64,000 nt of DNA from Doryteuthis pealeii (GCA_023376005.1 CM042157.1:88067093-88131092); one strand, 5' to 3'. Counted from the first letter of the stretch, positions 40,881 through 51,259 are shown. Notes: a model not told the origin generated them from the letters alone. Made by a program: numbers and translations.

Positions 40881-41167
40881 ATATTTACCAACCCCTCCGC
40901 ACGAATAGGATTGACACAAGGTCAATTTCTTGAGCGGAGTTTAACAGGTTTGAATTTAGAGTTTTCCTTCTCCTAGATCGGTTGCCTAACCAAGGTTAAA
41001 GAGCCCAGTCTGACCTACTATTTATCCATAGCTGGAGGGAGAGTAGGATTCATACCTTTCCCAAGGGTATTAGCACTAAGTGAAATGCAGTTAGCACGTT
41101 CATGATTTGAACCCGGGGCGACGAGTCCATTTCTCATGACTTTATCCATCACACCAGGCGCTTCCTA
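40881..41167 (-). mobile_element. SINE-A, full length
   Basis: Tail to tail with the previous SINE-A: the shared (AT)n lies at about 40875-40885. Minus-strand head at 41167 ('ggaagcgcctggtgtgatgg'). Confidence 0.9.
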
Positions 41168-41815
41168 CAATATATAATTTGTAAATATATATATAAATGA
41201 TAAATATATATATATTGAAAATCCAGTTAGTATCGAACTCATTAATAACAGTCTGTTACCTATTGTGCGTTATAGAGTATATTTATTGCTTTAACCACAA
41301 TTTTGCTAAACCATTAATAATATAGGTGGACATCTGAGCTTGCTAAGCAAAGTGGAAATTTCTAATTAATAATTATAATGAAAATGCCACAAAGATTAAT
41401 GTATAATTTCAGTTAACAATAAGAAACTCACTTTAATTAATAAGCTTTTAGACTTGCTATGTTCTCTACGGATTCATTTTAAATAAGCGCCAACGTGTTC
41501 GTAATTTTTCCTCGCCAAACTCTATTTATACCCGAGGTTAGAAATAACGATTAAACGATTAACGATTAATGAAAGCAACGGTGTAAAAAATCTTTTTCGT
41601 GAATCGAAACTTGTTGGTTATGAGTTTTGAATTGTCCAATCAGGAACAAAATTATCTACCATCCAGGTAATCAGGCCATTAATCTTTATACTGATTATCT
41701 TTAATTACTCTTATAATTGGTCATCTCCGATAATGGCTGGATGGCTACGATTTTCAATAATGAATTCACAATTTATCTACTAAACTCGTTAGCTAAACGT
41801 CTGGAGATCTCGGAA
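41168..41815. other. No recognised gene
   Basis: AT-rich DNA; nothing recognised. Confidence 0.45.
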
Positions 41816-41826
41816 TTATATATATA

Positions 41827-41868
<42 letters not shown>

Positions 41869-42035
41869 TTTGGTGCGGTACCAAGTTTCTTGGTACAAGG
41901 TGATTCTAGGTGGGTCCTAATTCTCTACCAGTAGTTTGTTGTAGAGTTCAGGTTCCGTATGAGAGCTCAATGTTTAATTATTGTAAACAGAGCAAAGTTA
42001 TTCGGGAATAAAAGGCCTTAAATACCATGGGTATC

Positions 42036-42089
42036 GTGGTTATGGACCATTTCCACTCACAAGTATGCTCACAAGTTTCTTCAGACCAC
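42036..42089 (-). ncRNA. Hammerhead ribozyme, PLE-B left arm
   Basis: Minus strand: stem I GTGGT with ACCAC (plus 42085-42089 and 42036-42040); core CTGAAGA (42078-42084); stem II with TTGTGAG...CTCACAAG-like pairing; GAA; stem III ATG/CAT with loop GTC; A17 at 42041. Core intact; stem II partly worn (TGAG type pairs). Confidence 0.7.
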
Positions 42090-42123
42090 TGATATATTTT
42101 ATTTAGCTAAATAAAATATATCA

Positions 42124-42177
42124 GTGGTCTGAAGAAGCTCGTGAGCACACTCGCGAGTGGAAATGGTCCATAACAAC
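42124..42177 (+). ncRNA. Hammerhead ribozyme, PLE-B right arm
   Basis: Stem I GTGGT (42124-42128) with ACAAC (one mismatch); core CTGAAGA 42129-42135; stem II CTCGTG...CGCGAG; GAA 42160-42162; stem III ATG/CAT; A17 42172. Confidence 0.7.
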
Positions 42178-42208
42178 GATACCCATGGTATTTAAGGCCT
42201 TTTATTCC

Positions 42209-42250
<42 letters not shown>

Positions 42251-42253
<3 letters not shown>

Positions 42254-42365
42254 CGAACGAAAGTTTATTCGGGTCTCAAACCCGGCCAGGAGTAGCTGTT
42301 ACGGTATAGCCACACTGATGAAAGGTGAAATCTCGAAACACGTGTCTGTGGATTACTTATTTATT
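42251..42365 (+). mobile_element. HHR-SINE copy 5 (first unit of second tandem dimer)
   Basis: Starts after (AT)n at 'tggcgaacgaaagtttattc', T-arm-like 'gggtctcaaaccc', linker, ribozyme and short AT. Spacer 42366-42533 repeats the spacer of the first dimer ('ctttggttgag', 'aatagggatttaattg', 'gtgaattcatttccgcttag'). Confidence 0.8.
42310..42351 (+). ncRNA. Hammerhead ribozyme, HHR-SINE copy 5
   Basis: Stem I CCACA (42310-42314) with TGTGG (42347-42351); core CTGATGA 42315-42321; stem II AGGT/ATCT with one wobble and an A-C pair at its base; GAA 42335-42337; stem III ACAC/GTGT; C17 42346. Confidence 0.85.
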
Positions 42366-42533
42366 ATATATATACTTCCACTTTGGTTGAGTTTTCTGAA
42401 TAGGGATTTAATTGGAGATTCACCGTTCTGACATCTAGCTAACCCTAGTATTGTTTACATATGTTTGAGGACTGTAGTGAATTCATTTCCGCTTAGAAAT
42501 GTAGCGATTAAATATTCTCCTATATTTGACTGC

Positions 42534-42670
42534 TGCCTCTGGCCGTACGGGTTAAAGGCTTGGCGAACAAAAGTTCATTCGGGTCTCAAACCCGGCCAGG
42601 GGTAGTTGTTACTGTATAGCCATACTGATGAAAGGTGAAACCTCGAAACACGTGTCTGTGGATTACTTAT
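42534..42670 (+). mobile_element. HHR-SINE copy 6 (second unit of the dimer)
   Basis: A-box-like 'tggccgtacgggttaaagg', T-arm-like 'gggtctcaaaccc', ribozyme, then (AT)n. It starts one unit after copy 5 (300 bp between cleavage sites). Confidence 0.8.
42610..42651 (+). ncRNA. Hammerhead ribozyme, HHR-SINE copy 6
   Basis: Stem I CCATA (42610-42614) with TGTGG (one U-G pair); core CTGATGA 42615-42621; stem II AGGT/ACCT; GAA; stem III ACAC/GTGT; C17 42646. All core positions kept. Confidence 0.85.
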
Positions 42671-42939
42671 TTATTATATATATATATATATATATATTTG
42701 AGATATATTTTGGTATCTGTATCCGTTTTTGGAAGGCAGGTGACCGTACAGCTGTTTCCTTGTGGGGTGTTGTTTCCATGTCTTGTTCAAGACTGCGCGC
42801 AGCATTCTTGTGCAGCTCCCATCTTTGAGACCTTTAGCGGGGCTTAATCTTCAAAAGCCAAACTCTTTCCTTCGGTGACAGTCAGACAAATCGGTTTTCT
42901 TGTTTGACAGAACAATAGACAGTTATTCTTAGTTCAAAA

Positions 42940-42961
42940 TATCTCTCTCTGTCTCTCTGTC

Positions 42962-42992
<31 letters not shown>
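42940..42992. repeat. (CT)n/(CTGT)n microsatellite
   Basis: CT-rich run directly upstream of the GIY-YIG remnant. Confidence 0.9.
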
Positions 42993-42998
42993 AATCAC

Positions 42999-43187
42999 CA
43001 CACAGCAAAATCGCACATGAATTTAGCACCCCGTCACACAATCTAGATGACTTGAAATGTGTCGTGATCGAGCATGGATTTTCATCCACTCAATCAAGAA
43101 AACTAGCAGAATTAAAATGGATAATTAGATTAAATACGCACACCAAAGGTCTTAACAGCGATACAGGAACACTAAAAGCCTACAAAT
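42999..43187 (+). pseudogene. PLE GIY-YIG endonuclease C-terminus
   Basis: The frame reads HEFSTPSHNLDDLKCVVIEH, then LAELKWIIRLNTHTKGLNSD and ends LKAYK-stop. The pattern H-x-F-x-TPxHxLDDL ... E-x-KWIxxLxTxxxGLN is the C-terminal half of the GIY-YIG nuclease of Penelope-like elements. About 58 codons remain, without RT. Confidence 0.8.
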
Positions 43188-43189
43188 AA

Positions 43190-43670
43190 TTTCCAAAATA
43201 CTCCCACCACCACCAACTCCATGACTCCAGCAGACTACAAGGGACACAGAGTACAAACTCCTAAATCACCAACTGACCAATCAGTGCTATGTACTCCCAC
43301 ACACAAACATGACAACTATACTACCACAAGCAGCAGCTACCCCACTAGAACAAAAAAAAACAGAAGCCAGCAACACCATATTGGTATAGATTGTTAGATT
43401 ACCGATGAGCGAGTTAGTGTGATCGACCGATTCAATATTCTAATGAGACTGATAATCACTGTCTCACTTTTGACTGGCCTTGGGCCAAACAGATATAAGA
43501 TTAGAAAGAATATTGAGCACTCATCTGAACCCAAACTTTAAACTCTGTTGTTATGGAAACTAGAATTAGACGTTTAGCAGATGATTAATTTTTTTTTTCA
43601 ATTTAGGTCAAGCAATATTTTTCATTTATTTATTCAAGAGCTGAGCAAATTAGGGTATTCTCGTATACGG
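43190..43670. other. No recognised gene
   Basis: A C/A-rich block (to about 43385) continues past the GIY-YIG stop and may be PLE 3' flank; the rest is anonymous. Confidence 0.45.
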
Positions 43671-43675
43671 GCGTT

Positions 43676-43949
43676 GGAGGCGCGTGAGTAATGGGCGTAA
43701 AAAATAGACTCTCCCACCCGAGTTCAAATCCTGGACGATGCTATATGCATTTCACATTCCGCTAATTGTCTGACGAAATGTACTTATCCAAGTACACCCC
43801 CTTCAGCTAGGGGTAAATAGTAGGGCAAACTGGGCTCTTTAACCTTGGTATGACAATTAGTCGAAGAGAAGATAAACTTTGAATTCAAGCCTGTTGAACT
43901 CCGCAATTAGAAATTGACCTTGTGTCGAATCGTGTTTGTGTGGAGGTGT

Positions 43950-43950
<1 letters not shown>
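43676..43950 (+). mobile_element. SINE-A, nearly full length
   Basis: Worn A box, B box 'gagttcaaatcctggac', middle words 'tactatttaccc'-type and 3' end 'gtgtggaggtgttga' followed by (AT)n 43952-43993. Confidence 0.85.
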
Positions 43951-43993
<43 letters not shown>

Positions 43994-43996
<3 letters not shown>

Positions 43997-44519
43997 TAAA
44001 GAAATAACAAAAGACTTAGAGATTTAGTTTTATAGTCTATTTCAGGGAGCTTAGACAAATTGTCTAACTCTCCCGATTCATCAGATGCGAATGATGAATT
44101 CTTCATTACTTTAAAGGCAAATTTTTATTTTTTATTTTTTTATTTTTTTTAAATTTTATAGTCCTGTGATATGAATTCCAAATGAAATCCTTGATGTTGC
44201 AAAAAAAAAATTATGTTGTAGTTTCACTTCCGCCACAAAAAAACTCGGTCAGCAAACAATGTATCTCTTAAATGTATCCATTATTTTTAAAGATTAGGAA
44301 AAAGAAAGACATATTCAAAATTCATCACCAGACGAATTCACCTATTCAACTAATATGAAAATTAATTGCAACAGAAATTAGAAAGGATTTTTTCATTTTT
44401 TACTTATATATTTGCTCTGTGACTCTAACATTAAGAGCACACATTGAGCTCTCAAACTATGACAGGTTTTTTAAAATAAAACTCTTGTGTCGTAAGGAAG
44501 ATTTCTTGTCTGGACTTTT

Positions 44520-44521
<2 letters not shown>
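43994..44521. mobile_element. PLE-A remnant
   Basis: Minus-strand terminal with ribozyme (43994-44130), A/T-rich spacer, then the plus-strand terminal words 'ttaagagcacacattgagct' and 'gtcgtaaggaagatttcttg' before (AT)n. Same design as 33.8-34.5 kb. Confidence 0.75.
44027..44088 (-). ncRNA. Hammerhead-like motif, PLE-A
   Basis: Minus strand: GCAT, CTGATGA (44078-44084), stem II GGGAG/CTCCC with inner TTAGAC/GTCTAA, GAAA, ATAG/CTAT. The stem I partner is worn (AACT-like). Confidence 0.5.
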
Positions 44522-44572
<51 letters not shown>

Positions 44573-44970
44573 TTTGTTGGTTGGTTTTGAAGGCTATCAC
44601 AATGCAAGTGTAAATGAAAAATAATGTAACTGTGGTGTTGTTTGTTAACCTGTGATTTATTCTTAATTCTTAATATTTCGGAATAAAAAATCCCTTCTAC
44701 AGAAGATTACTAGAACTGAAGTTGTTGCTAGTGGCTGTTCATTTGTTCTGTCTCATGTCTTCCAAATTCTGTGTGTGTGGAGGGGGTGCTTGTTTACATG
44801 TGTGTGTTTGTGTGTGTGTTTGTGTGTGTGTAAGAGTGTGCGTGCGCGCTTATGTCTGTGTGTCTGTTCATTTCCTTTTTTTCCACACGTTAGAAACAAC
44901 ACCACAATTACCTCCTTTTTCTTTACACTTGCATTGTGATAACCTTCAAAACCAACCAACAAACAATATA
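44573..44970. repeat. Spaced inverted repeat with TG-rich centre
   Basis: 'ggttggttttgaaggctatc' and 'cacaatgcaagtgtaaa' (44577-44615) recur inverted at about 44915-44962. The centre includes a (TG)n-rich block at 44771-44870. Confidence 0.75.
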
Positions 44971-45009
44971 AACACAATGCTTCAAACAAATTACAAAACT
45001 TTATATATA

Positions 45010-45053
<44 letters not shown>

Positions 45054-45055
<2 letters not shown>

Positions 45056-45270
45056 AAATTGGAAGGCAATATAATGCGTAAAAAATAAAGACAAAAAGAT
45101 GTTTTATATGTCTAATCGATTTCAAAGCAAAGCTTTATCATCAGAGTTTAATTTCATAAAATTTTCTGAAATTAAACTCTGATGATAAAGCTTTGCTTTG
45201 AAATCGATTAGACATATAAAACATCTTTTTGTCTTTATTTTTTACGCATTGTATTGCCTTCCAATTTTAT
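45054..45270. repeat. Large near-perfect palindrome with hammerhead-like arms
   Basis: Arms about 45054-45157 and 45165-45270 match almost base for base ('aaaattggaaggcaatataa', 'gcgtaaaaaataaagac', 'gatttcaaagcaaagcttta'). In the plus sense the right arm holds CTGATGA, AAAGC/GCTTT, GAA and a palindromic ATCGAT; stem I is only two pairs. (AT)n on both outer sides. Confidence 0.85.
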
Positions 45271-45315
45271 TATTTTATAACATACTTAACAATGCTTCAA
45301 GCAAATTACCAATTA

Positions 45316-45368
<53 letters not shown>

Positions 45369-45622
45369 CTTTAGTTTCAATGATGCCACAATATTAGCTC
45401 ATATTCACAACAAAAGACTACAACAGATTTTTTAAGCCTGTGCAATTTCGCTTTCGCGTAATAATCGACATTTTTAATCGATTTTTTAACATATCACCGT
45501 TTCTAGCTAAAATAGTTTTAAATAACTGCAAAATACCAGGCTTTATTTAATTATTTAGTTATCATTCCCACTTTGTTCCCTTTGTTCTCATAAAATCAGT
45601 CCATTATTACTTTTTCTTATCT

Positions 45623-45732
45623 TTTGTTGAATGCATTTCTTCGAGTTGCGTCACGCATCATGACATCTTTGCATGTGCGGATCGCGACTCGTCTTTCAAA
45701 AATATAACGCTGAAGAAATACATTTACACAAT
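45623..45732 (+). repeat. Conserved CpG-rich block (promoter-like) of PLE-E
   Basis: Matches 32210-32322 nearly throughout: 'gttgaatgcattt', 'cgtcacgc(a/g)tcatgac', 'gtgcggatcgcg(a/g)ctcgtc', 'tttcaaaaatata'. Cyclic-AMP-response-like words followed by a TATA-like box suggest a Pol II promoter of the element; that is inference. Confidence 0.55.
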
Positions 45733-45740
45733 ATATATAT

Positions 45741-45782
<42 letters not shown>

Positions 45783-46242
45783 TGTTACTTGCAAATCCAC
45801 GAAGCAAACAACTATATTTACTTCTGGATTTTATTAAAACCGATTTAAGAGTGCTCAATATAAAGAGCTAAATATACGTTTTAAAAACGAATGGCTTAAA
45901 ATATTCCGTCTGCAGTTTCACGCAATAGCGAATCTTCAGGGAATTCGCTGAAGATTTGCTGTTGCATGTACGCTGACACGTTGTGCATTGATTGTGCAAA
46001 TTCTCTCCATAGATTTTCGTATTGGAAATGGTAAAGCCCCTACGATCTGATCGGCAAAGAAGGCCGTGACATTTTCAAAATGACACAGAGAGTTATTTAA
46101 AGTACAATAACAAAATTGGAATAATTTATTGATATTACGAAAAAGAGTAATATTCAGTAGACTCATCTCAGCGTGTTATATACTAATGGCGGGTATATAA
46201 ATGAGAAAGTGAGTGGGATTTATCGGGTGATAGAGAGACATG

Positions 46243-46312
46243 TTAGAGAGAGAGAGAGAGACAGACAGACAGAGAGACAGACAGACAGACAGACAGAGAC
46301 AGAGACAGATAC
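46243..46312. repeat. (GA)n(CAGA)n microsatellite
   Basis: GA run then CAGA-rich run just before the satellite array. Confidence 0.9.
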
Positions 46313-46410
46313 TCTCCAATTGCTACTCACCGTATTTGACTCTATGGCTTAAACCATGGCCTTGGAATCCATTGTTTTAGCCTTACCTGAACTTGCCAGA
46401 TTGTCCCTTA

Positions 46411-47157
46411 CTGAGTTTGATTCTCACTGAGTGTCCCTTACTTGTGGCAGTGTACTCGTTAGATATAAATGGCTACAGCTTGGAAGTATTCCTGTTTCAT
46501 TTTATAAGAGATTAGATTTCCATATGATCGATAACCTGTCAATATTAGTCCATGCCTTTCCTATACTTATAGGCTAGCAAACAATTTTTACTGAGTTTGA
46601 TTCTCACTGAGTGTCCCATACTTGTGGCAGTGTACTCGTTAGATATAAGTGGTTACAGCTTGGAAGAATTCCTGTTTCATTTTATAAGAGAGTAGATTTC
46701 TATATGATCGATAACCTGTCAATATTATTCCATGCCTTTCCTATACTTATAGGCTAGCAAACAATTTTTACTGAGTTTGATTCTCACTGAGTGTCCCATA
46801 CTTGTGGCAGTGTACTCGTTAGATATAAATGACTACAGCTTGGAAGAATTCCTGTTTCATTTTATAAGAGAGTAGATTTCTATATGATCGATAACCTGTC
46901 AATTTTAGTCCACGCCTTTCCTATACTTATAGGCTAGCAAACAATTTTTACTGAGTTTGATTCTCACTGAGTGTCCCATACTTGTGGCAGTGTACTTGTT
47001 AGATATAAATGGCTACAGCTTGGAAGTATTCCCGTTTCATTTCATAAGAGATTAGATTTCTATATGATCGATAACCTGTCAATATTAGTCGATGCCTTTC
47101 CTATACTTATAGGCTAGCAAACCATTTTTACTGAGTTTGATTCTCACTGGGTGTCCC
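46411..47157. repeat. Satellite: four complete 180-bp monomers plus a partial
   Basis: The word 'ctgagtttgattctcactg' recurs at 46411, 46591, 46771, 46951 and 47131, exactly 180 bp apart each time. Monomers differ by only a few bases and no indel, so the array arose by recent duplication. No long open frame. A diverged single relative is at 13.0-13.2 kb. Confidence 0.95.
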
Positions 47158-47159
47158 TT

Positions 47160-47850
47160 CTCCTTTCACGCAACATTTGTTCTTGGTTGCTTACACAGTA
47201 TTATGGCCCAGTTCAAACTTGTAAAGCATAAGTTACCAAATTAAACGATGTAGCATGTTTATCTGTATTGCTTTCAAATCACTCACACACAGTGAAGCAA
47301 TGCACATTGGTCAATAATAATGATTATTGTAATGATTAAAGTAAATTCTCTGTTGAAAAAACTGTCTTCACTTCTTGATTGGTTATAGTGACAAAATGCA
47401 GTATATCATAGAAAAAGATAACTATAGTCGTATTGGTAAGGATTTATTTTTACAATTCTTTTCTCGCTTTTTACAATTTGATAAAAATGATTGTAGTGAG
47501 ATTATTTAACAATACCTTTGTTATTAAATATAAAGACAAAATTTCACTTTTAAAACATACCTGGTGTGTATGCTTGATAGTATATGTAGTTAACATTTTT
47601 TCAAAAGATTTTACTTCTCTTTGGTTAGATAAATATCTTATTTTGCATGTATTTTTGAAATTTTACTTTCTTACTTTCTTTATATATAGGTCTGATCAGT
47701 GTAAACATGAAACAGATTAGAGACTTACTTGGTGAGGAGATGGTCTTACTTTATCACTTTATCTTTCATATATTTATTTAATATTTTACGATAATACCAT
47801 CCCTCTCTCGTCCACTTAAGAGGACTAACTAGATTTTTTCTTCTTTAGGG
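47160..47850. other. No recognised gene
   Basis: AT-rich. A 95-codon frame at 47433-47720 is hydrophobic and has no recognisable motif. Confidence 0.45.
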
Positions 47851-47854
47851 TATT

Positions 47855-48205
47855 TGTCTCATACCCTACTTGTAGGGACTGGTCACAAGGCCTCGTTTTA
47901 ACGTGGGCCCACCCACAAGCCGAAACTCATGGGTGGGAAAGAACAAAAATTTGCTTCGATCATGTCAGCATTCCCCCTCAAGGGGGGGGGCGCTTCAGGC
48001 GCTGGGCAATAAACCCAACCCTGCCCATAAAGGGCAGGTAATGCCTGGAGGGATGGACCTCTGGGATCGACGCTAATAATTGTACTTTAACCCGGTCCAG
48101 TGGCCGAAGCACACTGGACCCTCAGATGGGATTAGGCAAGTCTCAAAGTATAGTAACTGGAACAGATACTACACTCTGATCCCCGACTAGTTCAGGTCGA
48201 TCTTT
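47855..48205. mobile_element. Retroposon N, longer copy
   Basis: GC-rich relative to its flanks, with 'acccacaagccgaaactcat', a G9 run at 47982-47990 and 'ccagtggccgaagcacactg', inverse of the word at 6.4 kb. Dispersed repeat with no coding frame. Confidence 0.6.
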
Positions 48206-48401
48206 TCTTCTTTAGACAGAGCCATCATTCGATCTGGGTAGAACAAATAACCTAAATAAATTTAGAAAAGTAAACTATTTTTTATTTAATTTAACCAAAA
48301 ATAAAAAAGTAAAACTGTTATTTCTTATATTCAATTGTTTATGTTATGATTTTATTTACTGCTAAATTACCATATCTGCCTTCTCGAAAAAATAACATAA
48401 A

Positions 48402-49027
48402 TCTTATTATAATGGAGATTGTGTGTTTTTCTGTCTGTAACCGAAACTATATTACTACTCAAGTCACAATTCCCTTAGTTATTGACATCACATTCTCCCT
48501 GATTGCATTTTTATTTTAACCTCAATTATTAATAAAATTGTTTTACATTATTAATACTGTTAACCATATTTACATACTAACAACATGCAATTATATTTAT
48601 ATATACAACAAAAAAGTGTTTTACAATGTGAACGGGAAGGCTAATTTGCATATTGATATTAGAAATGTGATTTTAATAAATATGTGCTTAGTATTATTGA
48701 TTTCTAGCTGTTTGGTTTTATTTTAATGAATATAAGCAAACATCTCTTCAATGAATCTTAAATGAAATCCATTAACAAGAAAAATAACTGTCATTTTATT
48801 CTTTACTTCCTCTTTTAACTAAATACTTAAATTTGAAAAAATAACAATGAAAGGCGAGAGTGATGGAAGAGTAAATTTCAGTTGTTCTATATCTCGATTA
48901 TACCCTACCTCTGTTATAAATATTTTCTACATTCTTATTTAGTTTCATAAGCCTTTCTAATTTAATACAATATTTTATTATATTAAAACTTAAATACTTG
49001 CACCCGGAGGGTGCATATATTTGCTAG
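48402..49027 (+). mobile_element. Non-autonomous Helitron H1, copy 3
   Basis: TC start (TCTTATTATAATGG) after host A at 48401; 3' hairpin GCACCC-gga-GGGTGC and CTAG before host T at 49028. 626 bp. Ends identical to copy 2, interior about 10% different. Confidence 0.95.
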
Positions 49028-49850
49028 TAAATACAATAGTGAAATCTCCATGTACCCAGACTTTGTGGACACCCTGTAGAATATTTTATATCAGATTTCT
49101 CTCGATTTATACACAAGTAAACGCATTCGAATGTTTATATTGTTAGTTGGGGAATTTTAATGAAAGGACAAATTTAAACTCTCATATTTTATAAGACATT
49201 TATTCTAATCGGAAGAATAATTCAAGTGCAGGTGTGTTTTCTATTTTGCGATTAATTAGAGATAGTCGTGAGTCAGATGGGATTTTCAAAACATCACGAT
49301 AAAGAATGTTTGTCTGGAGAAGAAGAAAAACCAAATCGTCTTTCTTTTATATTAGATTTTTACTAATAGAATTTGATAGCAAATAATTTCAAAGTTTTCA
49401 ACCTCAGGCAGAATTTCTTCAGAGTCTCTCGCTTTAACTATGACTGACACGCAAAAAGGAATCTGAAAAATTGCCTAAAACTTTAGCGTTTAAATTTTCT
49501 TTATTCTTCTTTCAGACTCTATTTTTCAATTCCGTTATTCTATCACATATTTTTCAATGTATTATTTTAGTCATTTTTTTCTTTCTTTTTCAGTTCTGTA
49601 TTTTTCTATCTTTTTTCTTTTATATTTTGTCATTTTATTCAATACATTTTTTTAAAGAATATTTTTGCTTCCTTAGATTTTAAATTTTATCAACTCTTTT
49701 TTTTTGCAGAGTTCGCTTTTCTTTTATATATTTAAAACTATTTTTGGTTTTTAGTCATTTCCCTAAAGTTTTAGTTTTTTTAATCTTTTATACAATGAAA
49801 GTTGGTCATTGCTCTTTAAAGTATTTCTTTCTTGATTCATCACTCCTTTA
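49028..49850. other. No recognised gene
   Basis: T-rich DNA, nothing recognised. Open frames here are low complexity. Confidence 0.45.
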
Positions 49851-49852
49851 TA

Positions 49853-50104
49853 TCTTACTATAATGGTGAGTGTGTGTTTGTTTGTAACCGAAACTATATC
49901 ACTACTAAAGTCATAATTCCTTTAGTTATTTATGTCAAATTCTCCATAATTTTGTGATGGAAGACTAAATTTAAGTTGTTCTAATTTTTTTATTATACCC
50001 ACCTCTGTTTCAAATATTTTTATCAGCATTCTTATTTAGTTTCATTAGCCTTTCTAATATTACACTTTTATTACATTAAAACCTAAATACCTGCACCCGG
50101 AGGA
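49853..50104 (+). mobile_element. Non-autonomous Helitron H1, copy 4, internally deleted and 3' truncated
   Basis: Starts TCTTACTATAATGG after host A; skips most of the interior and ends inside the terminal hairpin ('gcacccggagg'), where (AT)n takes over. Confidence 0.85.
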
Positions 50105-50113
50105 TATATATAT

Positions 50114-50148
<35 letters not shown>

Positions 50149-50183
50149 TTGTGAATAAAAAGGCCTTAAATACCATGGGTATC

Positions 50184-50237
50184 GTGGTTATGGACCATTT
50201 CCACTCGTGAGTATGCCCACGAGCTTCTTCAGACCAC
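50184..50237 (-). ncRNA. Hammerhead ribozyme, PLE-B left arm (best of the family)
   Basis: Minus strand: stem I GTGGT/ACCAC, five perfect pairs; CTGAAGA; stem II CTCGTG with CACGAG, six pairs; GAA; stem III ATG/CAT with loop GTC; A17 opposite 50189. All core positions fit. Confidence 0.8.
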
Positions 50238-50270
50238 TGATATCTTTTATTTTCTAAATAAAAGATATCA

Positions 50271-50324
50271 GTGGTCTGAAGAAGCTCGTGGGCATACTCA
50301 CGAGTAGAAATGGTACATAACCAG
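50271..50324 (+). ncRNA. Hammerhead ribozyme, PLE-B right arm
   Basis: Stem I GTGGT (50271-50275) with ACCAG (four pairs); core CTGAAGA 50276-50282; stem II CTCGTG...CACGAG; GAA 50307-50309; stem III ATG/CAT with loop GTA; A17 50319. Confidence 0.8.
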
Positions 50325-50492
50325 GATACCCATGGCATTTAAGGCCTTTTTATTTACAAATAACTTTCCTCTGTTTACATTAATTAAACATTGAGCTCTC
50401 ATACGGAACCTGAACGATACAAGAAACTACTGGTAGACAATTAGGACCAGCCTAAAATCATTTTGTACCAAGAAACTTGGTACCTCACCAAA

Positions 50493-50493
<1 letters not shown>

Positions 50494-50545
<52 letters not shown>
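50494..50545. repeat. (AT)n microsatellite
   Basis: Pure AT at the outer end of PLE-B. Confidence 0.95.
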
Positions 50546-50550
<5 letters not shown>

Positions 50551-50636
50551 CGTAGGTATATATTTATCTATATCATCTATTATGATGATGAGTATGAATA
50601 TATTTAACTATATTATTTATTAGGGAATAATTATAT

Positions 50637-50883
50637 TGTTAGGTGTTAAGTTTTTAAGGGCTATAATTGGCCAGTTGATTCTAGGTAGAGAGTCCTCTGA
50701 TTTGGATCCTTTGGTAATCCTCTCAGGTAGAGATTCCTAGGTTCCCTCGTAGAAGGTTGACAGTAGACTGAGAAAGAATCAGCGCTTAAGTAATATATCA
50801 GCCACACACTATGGCCAGCGATTGGCTAAGGAAAAGACCACATCATCTCGCCTGGTCTATAAGCATAAGCGAAAAACCCAACA
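50637..50883 (-). mobile_element. LTR-A copy, internally deleted
   Basis: Minus strand: TGTTGGGTTTTTCGC at 50883 down to 'cttaacacctaaca' at 50637. The TATA region is lost; 'cttatagacc', 'ggccagttg' type words and the 3' end survive. Confidence 0.65.
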
Positions 50884-51214
50884 TTAGGGAAACATTTTTG
50901 GTTGTTTTGTAAGCATAACAAATTAACACCAGAAACACGATAATGAATATTGTGTTCTTAATATTTTTTATTTACCAATATTTTGAGGGTCATTCCTTTT
51001 TCTCAAGACTGACTGTCTTGTCTATGCTGTTAGGGTTATGTGGTGTTCCCTGCCGTATTTAATTGGCTGGTTGTCTCGGACTGCTAGAATAAGTTCATCG
51101 TATTGTTGAAATATATTGAATTTAGTCAACTCGCCTATCATTCGGCTGATTTTTTTGGGGGGGGGGGCTCTTTTATTTTTTCTGTTTTGAATTTTTTCCT
51201 ATTTTCTGCTTTCT

Positions 51215-51259
51215 TTTATTATTATTATTATTATTATTATATTATTATTATTCCTTTTG

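Larger units (their letters stand above)
41866..42210. mobile_element. PLE-B remnant: inverted pair of terminals with two hammerheads
   Basis: Arms 41997-42098 and 42103-42210 are near-perfect inverses meeting at a three-base centre near 42100. Each carries one ribozyme. Outer left sequence ('gtaccaagtttcttggta', 'tgagagctcaatgttta') matches 50.38-50.50 kb inverted. (AT)n on both outer sides. No coding interior remains. Confidence 0.8.
50141..50495. mobile_element. PLE-B remnant: inverted pair of terminals with two hammerheads
   Basis: Arms about 50143-50248 and 50254-50358 are near-perfect inverses, each with a ribozyme. Continues right with 'gagctctcatacggaacctg' and 'gtaccaagaaacttggta' to (AT)n. 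Same element as 41.9-42.2 kb, opposite orientation. Confidence 0.85.

Noticed and set aside
46411..47157. CRISPR-like array
   Set aside because: Monomers are 180 bp head to tail with no unique spacers; it is a satellite in a eukaryotic context.
47433..47720. 95-codon hydrophobic frame
   Set aside because: AT-rich sequence gives Phe/Leu/Ile by composition; no membrane protein family recognised.
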